Below are positions 1 to 5,479 of a DNA stretch of 5,495 bases, in pieces. The position numbers and the translations under genes are program-made. The notes under the pieces were generated by a model. It was given only the letters and a program-made list of their open reading frames with translations. It made no database searches and was not told the origin of the DNA. Origin of the DNA: Desulfobacteraceae bacterium (GTDB lineage: Bacteria > Desulfobacterota > DSM-4660 > Desulfatiglandales > Desulfatiglandaceae); assembly GCA_030612945.1 (NCBI GenBank), contig JAUWMY010000207.1:1-5495 (forward strand). Reading direction: 5' to 3'. How positions within the stretch are numbered: the first letter of the stretch is position 1; each line of letters starts with the position of its first letter.

Positions 1-29
1 CAATTCCTCAATTCGCAATTCCTCAATTC
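1..29. repeat. Short tandem repeat, two 15-bp units
   Basis: Two head-to-tail copies of CAATTCCTCAATTC (1-14 and 16-29) are separated by one base, giving a 15-bp period. The array touches the left edge of the window and may continue beyond it. No coding frame or terminator coincides with it. It is probably an intergenic minisatellite or the end of a dispersed intergenic repeat; which of these cannot be decided here. Confidence 0.75.
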
Positions 30-173
30 CGGTTTATCCGGGTTAGGTTAGACCAAAGCCACTGTATCTCAGAATTATGAGCGTTATATAGGAAACAGGG
101 CATCCCGTTTGAGTGGAAATATACGAAGAGCTAAACTGAAAGGCAGGAGCACAACCCGTTGCTAATAAATAGA

Positions 174-202
174 AATAGGGGCGATATAGAATCTCCCCTA
201 TT
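174..202 (-). terminator. Intrinsic terminator of the nfnAB operon
   Basis: AATAGGGG (174-181) and CCCCTATT (195-202) form a perfect 8-bp stem. After one mismatch the stem continues with GAT/ATC (183-185 with 191-193) around a 5-nt loop. Read on the minus strand, the hairpin is followed by a T-rich run (TTTCTATTTATTA). It starts 38 nt after the nfnB stop codon. Position, stem and T-rich tail fit a Rho-independent terminator for leftward transcription. The tail is not a pure T run, so efficiency is uncertain. On the plus strand the bases after the stem are not T-rich, so it is probably not bidirectional. Confidence 0.75.
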
Positions 203-240
203 CCGTAAACTGTCTATTATAGGTTACAAAGAGGGCTTTA

Positions 241-1653
241 TTACCACCCCCATGTGAGGTACTGATGTATTGAGTCGGAGGCAGCTCTCCCTGCACCCAT
301 GGCCAGAATTACCGTTGCTGAACCGGTTACAATATCTCCACCGGCCCAGACACCTTTTTTGGTGGTCTTGCCTGTCTCAGGGTCGGTAATGACATAACCC
401 CACCTGTTTAGTTCCAACCCTTCGGTGGACTGGGTCAAAAGGGGATTGGACCCTGCGCCTACCGCAATAACAGCCATGTCACATTCTAATTGAAATTCAG
501 AGCCCTTGATAGGTACCGGACGGCGCCGTCCTGATTCATCCGGCTCCCCCAATTCCATCTTAAGGCACTCCATTCCCGTTATGCGGCCATTTTCATCTCC
601 TATGAACTTGGTCGGTGCGGTCAGGAGGTAGAATTCAATGCCTTCCTCTCCTGCATGATGGATTTCAGCGGCTCGAGCAGGCATTTCCTCACGGGAACGA
701 CGGTAAACGATTCGCACCACGTCTGCACCCAGACGCATGGCGGTTCGCGCCGAATCCATAGCTACATTTCCGGCCCCGAACACGGCGACGTTTTTGCCCT
801 TGGCAATGGGGGTGTCATATTCGGGAAATAGATACGCCTTCATAAGATTGGATCTGGTCAGGTACTCATTGGCTGAGTAAATACCTATGAGGTTTTCACC
901 CGGTATGTTCATAAAACGCGGCAGCCCGGCGCCAACTCCGATGTAGACGGCATCATAGCCCTGTTCAAGAAGTTCATCTATGGATACGATCCGCCCTACT
1001 ACTGTATTACATTCCAGTTTTGCGCCAAGCCTTTCAAGAAAATTCACTTCTGAAAAAACAATCTCTTTGGGAAGTCTGAATTCGGGAATACCATAGACAA
1101 GGACACCACCGGGCTTGTGAAAGGCCTCGAATATTGTCACGTCATGGCCCTTGAGAGTCAGGTCTCCGGCTACGGTCAACCCTGATGGACCGGATCCTAC
1201 TACAGCCACCCGTTTTCCGGTGGGCTTGGCCTTTGGGGGCAGTTCCCCACTACCTTGCTCGCGCTCAAGATCGGCAACAAAACGCTCCAGATTACCAATG
1301 GCTACCGGTTCTCCTTTCTTGGCGAGGATACATACGCCCTCACATTGGTCTTCTTGCGGACAAACCCTGCCGCACACAGCCGGAAGGCCGTTTTTCTCCC
1401 ATATTTTGCGAACGGATTTGGTGAATTCACCTTCCTTGATGAGTTTTATAAATGCTGGGATATCAATAGATACCGGGCATCCTGAAACACATGTGGGCTT
1501 CTTGCATTGAATGCATCTTTCAGCCTCCTTCATAGCCAATTCCTTGGAATACCCGAGCGGAACCTCCTTAAAATTCCGTCTTCTAACGTCAGGCTCCTGT
1601 TCCGGCATTGGTTGTCTGGGAATTTTTTCTTTTTTAACTTTTTTTTCTGCCAT
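241..1653 (-). CDS. nfnB: NfnB (NfnL/SudA-like), large subunit of NADH-dependent reduced ferredoxin:NADP+ oxidoreductase
   Basis: This 470-aa cytoplasmic iron-sulfur flavoprotein belongs to the GltD-like family. In characterised NfnAB complexes the large subunit binds FAD, two [4Fe-4S] clusters and NADP(H), and carries the bifurcating flavin. Visible here are two cysteine groups, C47/C50/C55/C59 and C94/C98/C104/C108; E101 is a possible counterpart of the glutamate cluster ligand known in this family. An FAD-binding Rossmann motif VVGSGPSG lies near 151-158. A second, NADP-type dinucleotide motif FGAGNVAMD lies near 292-300. The terminal FAD motif AGGDIVTGSATV lies near 437-448. Length is normal for the family, with a lysine-rich extension at residues 4-10. 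The ATG start is fixed by a strong Shine-Dalgarno 5 nt upstream. The gene lies 12 nt after nfnA, a conserved pairing that favours Nfn over a glutamate synthase small subunit; no GltB-type large subunit is in view. Similar genes are often labelled gltA, gltD or sudA. The family call is firm; the exact physiological reaction is inferred. Confidence 0.93.
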   Translation of the reverse strand: MAEKKVKKEKIPRQPMPEQEPDVRRRNFKEVPLGYSKELAMKEAERCIQCKKPTCVSGCPVSIDIPAFIKLIKEGEFTKSVRKIWEKNGLPAVCGRVCPQEDQCEGVCILAKKGEPVAIGNLERFVADLEREQGSGELPPKAKPTGKRVAVVGSGPSGLTVAGDLTLKGHDVTIFEAFHKPGGVLVYGIPEFRLPKEIVFSEVNFLERLGAKLECNTVVGRIVSIDELLEQGYDAVYIGVGAGLPRFMNIPGENLIGIYSANEYLTRSNLMKAYLFPEYDTPIAKGKNVAVFGAGNVAMDSARTAMRLGADVVRIVYRRSREEMPARAAEIHHAGEEGIEFYLLTAPTKFIGDENGRITGMECLKMELGEPDESGRRRPVPIKGSEFQLECDMAVIAVGAGSNPLLTQSTEGLELNRWGYVITDPETGKTTKKGVWAGGDIVTGSATVILAMGAGRAASDSIHQYLTWGW

Positions 1654-1658
1654 ACTAT

Positions 1659-1667
1659 CCTCCTCCT
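1659..1667 (-). promoter_or_regulatory. Strong RBS of nfnB overlapping the nfnA stop codon
   Basis: On the minus strand AGGAGGAGG lies 5 nt before the nfnB ATG. Its first two bases are the last two of the nfnA TAG stop. Ribosomes ending nfnA therefore finish on top of the nfnB ribosome binding site. This suggests translational coupling and balanced synthesis of the two subunits. Confidence 0.85.
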
Positions 1668-2502
1668 AAGCCAGCTTACATTCGCCCTTATATTTGCCAT
1701 AGGCAGCGGCCTCTTCCGCCGTATAGGCCTGAAGGCGCTGCATCAACTCTTCAAAGTCAACGTCATGCCCGTCAAATTCAGGGCCATCCACACAGGCAAA
1801 CTGGGTCTTTCCGCCTACACTTACACGGCAGCAACCACACATACCGGTCCCGTCCACCATTATGGCATTAAGGCTAACAAGGGTTTTGACCTTGAATTGT
1901 TCAGTAACTTTGCACACGAATTTCATCATTGGCACAGGCCCGATTCCCACCACGAGTTTTACATCTTCCTTCTCCAGGACCTCCTTGAGCACATCGGTCA
2001 CGAACCCGTGATGGCCGTAAGATCCGTCATCCGTGCACACATGCAATTCGTGGGAGGCTGCTGCCATTTTGTCCTCCAGGATCAGAAGATCCTTGGTCCT
2101 TGCGCCAATAATGGCAATTACATTGTTGCCGACCTCCTTGAGTCCACGCGTAATGGGATGCATGACGGCAACGCCCGTACCTCCTCCCACACAGACCACG
2201 GTTCCCATTTTCTCAAGGTGAGTGGGTTTGCCCAAAGGGCCTATTATATCCTGGAACTTATCCCCCACCTGAAGGGATTTGAACAGGGCCGTGCTTTTTC
2301 CGACAATCTGATATATAATTGTAATGATGCCCTTTTTGGGGTCTGCTTCAGCCATGGTGAGTGGAATGCGCTCCCCGGTTTCATTGGCTTTCAAGATGAC
2401 AAATTGCCCCGGTTTCGCCTTTTTGGCGATCAGGGGCGCGCTGATCTCATTCAGGACGACAGTGCCATCGGCCATCTCCTGGCGTTTCAAAATTTCAAAC
2501 AT
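1666..2502 (-). CDS. nfnA: NfnA (NfnS/SudB-like), small FAD/[2Fe-2S] subunit of the Nfn complex
   Basis: This 278-aa protein is of the ferredoxin-NADP reductase / PyrK-like family. In Nfn complexes this subunit oxidises or reduces NAD(H) on its FAD and passes electrons through a [2Fe-2S] cluster to NfnB. The N-terminal half is an FAD-binding barrel with the motif RIPLTM (45-50). A nucleotide-binding motif VCVGGGTGVAVMHP lies at 103-116. The C-terminal part has D217, C222, C225 and C237 in D-x4-C-x2-C-x11-C spacing. That matches the Asp(Cys)3 cluster ligation described for Pyrococcus furiosus sulfide dehydrogenase and separates it from PyrK, which uses four cysteines. C224 is an extra cysteine. 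The ATG is preceded by GGAGGTG at good spacing. The gene is followed 12 nt later by nfnB, its expected partner. It could be mislabelled as dihydroorotate dehydrogenase electron-transfer subunit or sulfide dehydrogenase subunit; no pyrD is present. Family and partner are well supported. Confidence 0.93.
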   Translation of the reverse strand: MFEILKRQEMADGTVVLNEISAPLIAKKAKPGQFVILKANETGERIPLTMAEADPKKGIITIIYQIVGKSTALFKSLQVGDKFQDIIGPLGKPTHLEKMGTVVCVGGGTGVAVMHPITRGLKEVGNNVIAIIGARTKDLLILEDKMAAASHELHVCTDDGSYGHHGFVTDVLKEVLEKEDVKLVVGIGPVPMMKFVCKVTEQFKVKTLVSLNAIMVDGTGMCGCCRVSVGGKTQFACVDGPEFDGHDVDFEELMQRLQAYTAEEAAAYGKYKGECKLA

Positions 2503-2506
2503 TACG

Positions 2507-2513
2507 CACCTCC
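2507..2513 (-). promoter_or_regulatory. RBS of nfnA
   Basis: GGAGGTG on the minus strand ends 4 nt before the nfnA ATG. It is a near-perfect Shine-Dalgarno and supports the chosen start, which also gives the usual N-terminus for this family. Confidence 0.8.
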
Positions 2514-2541
2514 AAACTGTAAAATCAAATTTACCGAACTC

Positions 2542-2570
2542 CGTTTACCATACCCCTTTAGGGCTGTCAA
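2542..2570 (-). promoter_or_regulatory. Candidate sigma-70 promoter of nfnAB
   Basis: On the minus strand a perfect -35 TTGACA (2565-2570) is followed after 17 bp by TAAACG (2542-2547) as a poor -10, with 3 of 6 consensus matches. Transcription would start near 2535, giving a leader of about 30 nt. The spacer contains a small dyad, CCCT-TT-AGGG (2554-2563), that could be an operator. The -35 match and spacing are good but the -10 is weak, so the promoter may need an activator or may be chance. The operon could otherwise be read from the CDF gene upstream. Confidence 0.4.
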
Positions 2571-2571
2571 A

Positions 2572-2595
2572 AGAAAACTACCGGTTGGCACGGTA
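2572..2595 (-). terminator. Weak terminator-like hairpin after the CDF gene
   Basis: TACCG (2579-2583) and CGGTA (2591-2595) form a 5-bp stem with a 7-nt loop. Read on the minus strand it is followed by GTTTTCTTTTG. It lies about 16 nt beyond the CDF stop codon, where a terminator would be expected. The stem is short and the T run merges with the -35 element of the candidate nfnA promoter, so it would be leaky at best. Confidence 0.3.
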
Positions 2596-2610
2596 AAGCC
2601 GAAAAAATGC

Positions 2611-3894
2611 TTAACTCGATGATTTTAGTCCATAATTGTCCTGTTCTGTGCTGGCCGAATCCTTGGCCAGAATAAGCTCAACACCAGCTTCCTTGAGCAA
2701 GACTGCAGCCGTACCTTCCTTTATTTCCGCGACTACTACCTGATCGGGTTTAAGGCCCAGTAGCCAGCGCCCCACAAGCAGGCCTTTTTTTGTCTCCTCT
2801 TGCCAGTGAGGACTTTGAACGTATTCCTGGCCAATAGTTTCGTGGCTTTTGCGGTCCACGGTCTCTACCAGAAACCAGGGTGCTCGGGCAAGGTGGGGCT
2901 CGATGGGCCCTCCGGGCTCTTTGACCGGTGTCAACCTGCGGAAGTGAGTTGATTGGCGACTATGGGGTTTGACACTAACCATAACCACACGGGGAAAATG
3001 CTGATAGATTTCGTTTTCCAGTAAATGGGCGATCTTATCTGCCAGCTCTTGAGAATGAGACCGTATGACCACATCAAGATCCAATATAAAACGACCGCCG
3101 GCTGTGCGGCTCAGGCATCTCAGCACATGTTCAACCCGTGCATGAGATTCAACAAGCCCTATGATCTCTCTTTCAGTCTCTCTATCAATGGCCTCATCCA
3201 TCAGGTCACGCACTGCACGCAAGAGCAACTGCCCACCCGACCAGAAAACAAAGACTGAAACCGCCCCGGCAGCCCATCGGTCTAAGCGCAAACCAAAGTA
3301 GGCGCCTATCAAGCTCACAACAACCACGGCCGTGGAGAGTCCGTCTGCAAGATAGTCTCGAGCATCGGCCTCCAGGGCAATGGAATGAAGCCTCCTTCCG
3401 GAGCGAAGCTGGTAAAGGCCAAAGGCCAGTGTGATAACCAGAGATGCCACGGCCACCGGCAGGGCCACTTTCACATCCGGCAAGGTATCGGGCCCCAGAA
3501 GTGCCCTGCGGGCGATCTCGTAGCCTGCCACAATAACGGCCATAGAGGTAACCAGGGTGGCTACAGTCTCAGCTTTATAGAGCCCATAGGGAAAGGAAGG
3601 GTGCTGCTTGCCGGCCAGCCACAGGCCAAAAAAGGTTGCCGTAGAGCCGATTATATCTGTGGCCGAATGGATCGCGTCTCCCAAAAGTGCTGAAGAACCG
3701 GACAATATGCCAGCCAGGCCTTTGCCAAAGGCCAGTATGAAGTTGAGGCAGATCGAGATCGCTGCCCTTTTGCGGGCCCTTTTGATATCTGTCCTGCTGG
3801 TATCAGCCTCATCTCGTGCTTTTTTCAACGGCTCCAAAGCCTGGTTTTGAGAAAAATCATTTGCGCGTTTCTTGATACGATAATTCTTTTCCAT
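2611..3894 (-). CDS. Cation diffusion facilitator (CDF) metal transporter with C-terminal NifX-like domain
   Basis: This 427-aa inner-membrane protein probably exports a divalent metal in exchange for protons. After a charged N-terminal tail (1-43) come six likely membrane segments near 44-62, 70-92, 108-126, 143-161, 184-202 and 206-226. Signature CDF motifs are GDAIHSATD in segment 2 (H76, D80) and DYLADGLST entering segment 5 (D180, D184). Next is a cytoplasmic dimerisation domain, about 238-312, keeping H290 but ending VSVKP where many relatives have a VHVEP-like motif. Residues about 322-412 resemble the NifX/NifB-type iron-molybdenum cofactor-binding fold (APWFLVETVD near 338-347, then KGLLVGRWLLGL). 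This makes the protein about 100 aa longer than plain CDF transporters. The metal-site pattern HxxxD/DxxxD differs from the DxxxD/HxxxD of E. coli YiiP, so the metal cannot be assigned. The ATG has no Shine-Dalgarno. TTG codons 20 and 23 are possible alternative starts, but no in-frame ATG occurs before the transmembrane region. The CDF family is certain; the tail domain is likely. Confidence 0.9.
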   Translation of the reverse strand: MEKNYRIKKRANDFSQNQALEPLKKARDEADTSRTDIKRARKRAAISICLNFILAFGKGLAGILSGSSALLGDAIHSATDIIGSTATFFGLWLAGKQHPSFPYGLYKAETVATLVTSMAVIVAGYEIARRALLGPDTLPDVKVALPVAVASLVITLAFGLYQLRSGRRLHSIALEADARDYLADGLSTAVVVVSLIGAYFGLRLDRWAAGAVSVFVFWSGGQLLLRAVRDLMDEAIDRETEREIIGLVESHARVEHVLRCLSRTAGGRFILDLDVVIRSHSQELADKIAHLLENEIYQHFPRVVMVSVKPHSRQSTHFRRLTPVKEPGGPIEPHLARAPWFLVETVDRKSHETIGQEYVQSPHWQEETKKGLLVGRWLLGLKPDQVVVAEIKEGTAAVLLKEAGVELILAKDSASTEQDNYGLKSSS

Positions 3895-3897
3895 AAG

Positions 3898-3926
3898 TTG
3901 AAAAAAAAGGTTTTAAAGTGTATAAT
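3898..3926 (+). promoter_or_regulatory. Near-consensus sigma-70 promoter of the kinase gene
   Basis: TTGAAA (3898-3903, 5 of 6) and a perfect TATAAT (3921-3926) are separated by exactly 17 bp. Initiation would fall near 3932-3934, giving a leader of about 45 nt before the TTG start at 3979. The -35 lies 4 bp from the divergent CDF start codon, so rightward RNA polymerase would sit over the 5' leader of the CDF gene. The -35 box and spacer share an eight-A run (3901-3908). Confidence 0.8.
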
Positions 3927-3938
3927 TCAGGGGCAGTT

Positions 3939-3957
3939 TCAAAATGTTCAATTTTGA
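3939..3957. promoter_or_regulatory. Perfect inverted repeat in the kinase leader, candidate operator or RNA hairpin
   Basis: TCAAAAT (3939-3945) and ATTTTGA (3951-3957) are exact reverse complements around GTTCA. Beyond one mismatch, GT (3936-3937) and AC (3959-3960) extend the symmetry. It begins about 12 bp after the -10 box, just downstream of the predicted start of transcription, and ends 9 nt before the ribosome binding site. A repressor bound here could block kinase transcription, and also a CDF promoter if that lies in the same gap. As RNA, the A+U-rich stem would be weak. Confidence 0.5.
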
Positions 3958-3966
3958 TACAAATAT

Positions 3967-3972
3967 AAGGAA
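3967..3972 (+). promoter_or_regulatory. RBS deciding the TTG start of the kinase
   Basis: AAGGAA lies 6 nt before TTG at 3979. An in-frame TGA stop at 3955 rules out an upstream start. The next in-frame ATG is codon 63, inside the kinase glycine loop. TTG with this ribosome binding site is therefore the only start that gives an intact kinase domain preceded by a proper site. Confidence 0.8.
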
Positions 3973-3978
3973 CCCAGT

Positions 3979-5367
3979 TTGGCAGATAAGGGAAAAAAGA
4001 GCAAGCCAAAGGCCAAAGAACATCCTTTGACCAGTTGGTTGAAAACTAAGTTTCGGGGAAAAGGCGAAGGAACCGGCCCTGTTGATACCCAATTTCTTAC
4101 CGATCTTTCAGACATAAAGACAATTGGACGATATGAGATCGTAAGTCAAATAGGGCAGGGCAGCATGGGTTTGGTTTATCTCGGCAGGGACCCCTATATT
4201 AAAAGAAATGTGGGTATTAAGATTTCCCGACCTGCTGCTGATGTCGGCAAAGAAAAGGCTGAGAGATATCGCGAGAGATTCTTTATCGAGGCCCAGTCGG
4301 CTGGAAGACTTATGCATCCCAATATCGTCTCCATTTACGATGCTGGCATGCATAAAGATTTTTGCTACATGGCAATGGAATATATTGATGGCCCCACGCT
4401 TAAAACATTTTGCAAGAAGAACCAGCTATTACCCGTGACCAACGTTGTGGAGATCATGTTTATTGCATGCAAGGCACTTGATCATGCTCACAAAATGGGA
4501 GTGATTCATAGAGATATTAAACCGCTCAATATAATGCTCAAAAAATCAGGACATATTAAAATAACTGATTTTGGTATAGCCCAGATTAAATCGGAACAGA
4601 TAGCTTCAAAAGGTATTGTTGGATCGCCCAGTTATATGTCTCCGGAACAGATAAGACAAAAGCCCGTGGAAAACAGAACCGATATCTTCTCCCTGGGCTG
4701 TGTCTTGTATGAGCTTCTTACCGGGCGAATGGCATTCCTGGGAATGGATTATCTTTCTATTATGTATAAGGTTATCAAGGAAGAACCGATTCCTATGGAA
4801 AAGATCCGCCCCGAATTACCTGAAATATTGATCAAGATAACCAAAAAGGCTCTTGCTAAGGATCCCGACCAGCGTTATCAGACTTGTGAGGATTTTGCCT
4901 ACGATCTGAGGGTGGCTCTGAGAGGACTACGGGAGACCACTAAAAGCACCAAAGCTGAAGATGTTTTTGACTACGTAAATAGCGTGTCTTTTTTCGAGAA
5001 TTTTACTAAAGATCAGGTCAAAGAGGTCTTGAAATCAAGCAGTGTGTTCAAGGTCCCAAGAGGCGAAGCAATGGTGGCGGAAGGGGAAATTAAAGATTCA
5101 TTTTTCATTCTCCTCAGTGGTAAGGCGGTGGTTCAGAAAAATAATAAGAATATAGCTGTGATCTCCAGGGGTGAATGCTTTGGGGAGATGGCCTATTTAA
5201 GTGGTCAGGTACGGGCAGCAACAGTTTTGGCTGAAACAGACTGCATTCTAATGGAAATAAGTGCTACCCTGCTGGACAGATCTTCTGAAACCGTACAGTT
5301 GCTCTTCTTAAAGAGCTTTGCCAAGAACCTGATTCAGCGCCTTTCCAAAAGTAACGTAAAGGAATAA
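3979..5367 (+). CDS. Soluble Ser/Thr protein kinase (Hanks type) fused to a C-terminal cyclic-nucleotide-binding domain
   Basis: This 462-aa protein should phosphorylate Ser/Thr on unknown targets under cyclic-nucleotide control. The kinase domain spans about 51-314: glycine loop GQGSMG (59-64), ATP lysine K81 in VGIK, helix-C E104, catalytic HRDIKPLN (177-184, base D179), DFG (197-199), SPSYMSPEQ (216-224) ending the activation segment, D235 in DIFSLG, and R299. All core catalytic residues are present, so it should be active. S210, S216 and S218 are possible activation-loop phosphosites. Residues about 333-455 form a cNMP domain whose phosphate-binding cassette FGEMAYLSGQVRAATV (401-416) closely resembles that of eukaryotic PKA regulatory subunits; the key E403 and R412 are kept. 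No membrane segment or PASTA repeat is seen, so it is cytoplasmic. The N-terminus (1-31) is strongly basic. It begins with TTG. It diverges from the CDF gene with its own strong promoter. Its substrate, and whether it responds to cAMP or cGMP, cannot be told. Confidence 0.93.
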   Translation: MADKGKKSKPKAKEHPLTSWLKTKFRGKGEGTGPVDTQFLTDLSDIKTIGRYEIVSQIGQGSMGLVYLGRDPYIKRNVGIKISRPAADVGKEKAERYRERFFIEAQSAGRLMHPNIVSIYDAGMHKDFCYMAMEYIDGPTLKTFCKKNQLLPVTNVVEIMFIACKALDHAHKMGVIHRDIKPLNIMLKKSGHIKITDFGIAQIKSEQIASKGIVGSPSYMSPEQIRQKPVENRTDIFSLGCVLYELLTGRMAFLGMDYLSIMYKVIKEEPIPMEKIRPELPEILIKITKKALAKDPDQRYQTCEDFAYDLRVALRGLRETTKSTKAEDVFDYVNSVSFFENFTKDQVKEVLKSSSVFKVPRGEAMVAEGEIKDSFFILLSGKAVVQKNNKNIAVISRGECFGEMAYLSGQVRAATVLAETDCILMEISATLLDRSSETVQLLFLKSFAKNLIQRLSKSNVKE

Positions 5368-5404
5368 GGTCCCAGCCCTGCTATGCGTGTTAGGTAGTTA
5401 TTTG

Positions 5405-5422
5405 TTATGCCCTATGGGATAA
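5405..5422 (+). terminator. Weak hairpin downstream of the kinase gene
   Basis: TTAT-(G)-CCC (5405-5412) pairs with GGG-ATAA (5416-5422) around a TAT loop, leaving one bulged G. It is 37 nt after the stop codon and is followed only by ATTTC, not a real T run. It might help end transcription, but a Rho-independent terminator is not convincing. Confidence 0.25.
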
Positions 5423-5426
5423 ATTT

Positions 5427-5479
5427 CAAATGACAAAATCCAAATGTCAAATCAAATCCAAAACCCCAATGTCAAAATG
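5427..5479. repeat. A-rich degenerate repeat with ATGWCAAA units
   Basis: Three copies of ATG(A/T)CAAA occur at 5430-5437, 5444-5451 and 5469-5476. The first two sit in 14-bp units beginning CAAATG. Between them are related CAAATC/CCAAAA words, so the tract is built from a degenerate short word. It is non-coding and runs towards the right window edge. It may be part of a dispersed intergenic repeat; the window alone cannot show other copies. Confidence 0.5.

Noticed and set aside
93..110. Small hairpin AAAC(A)GGG-CAT-CCCGTTT
   Set aside because: The stem is short with a bulge and no T run on either strand. The real nfnAB terminator lies closer to the gene, and I see no RNA family here.
30..171. 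Possible small gene or RNA left of the terminator
   Set aside because: Short ATG/GTG frames stop within a few codons (for example after the ATG at 78), none has a ribosome binding site, and no conserved RNA shape was recognised.
1151..1510. Overlapping plus-strand frames opposite nfnB
   Set aside because: They are antisense to conserved parts of nfnB (cysteine groups and FAD motif). Their products are low-complexity, rich in Pro, Ser and Arg, with no domain.
1640..1648. Eight-A run near the start of nfnB as a possible frameshift site
   Set aside because: It simply encodes lysines in the N-terminal tail. The frame is intact, and neither a second product nor a downstream stimulatory structure is evident.
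1507..2622. Long open frame of 371 codons on the plus strand
   Set aside because: It runs antisense through nfnA and the start of nfnB, both of which have intact family motifs and good ribosome binding sites. Its translation shows no recognisable domain.
3385..3850. Plus-strand frames of 80-102 codons opposite the CDF gene
   Set aside because: They mirror the transmembrane coding region of the CDF transporter and have no recognisable product.
4108..4438. Small frames on both strands inside the kinase gene
   Set aside because: They overlap the glycine loop and catalytic-core coding region of a clearly real kinase and resemble no family.
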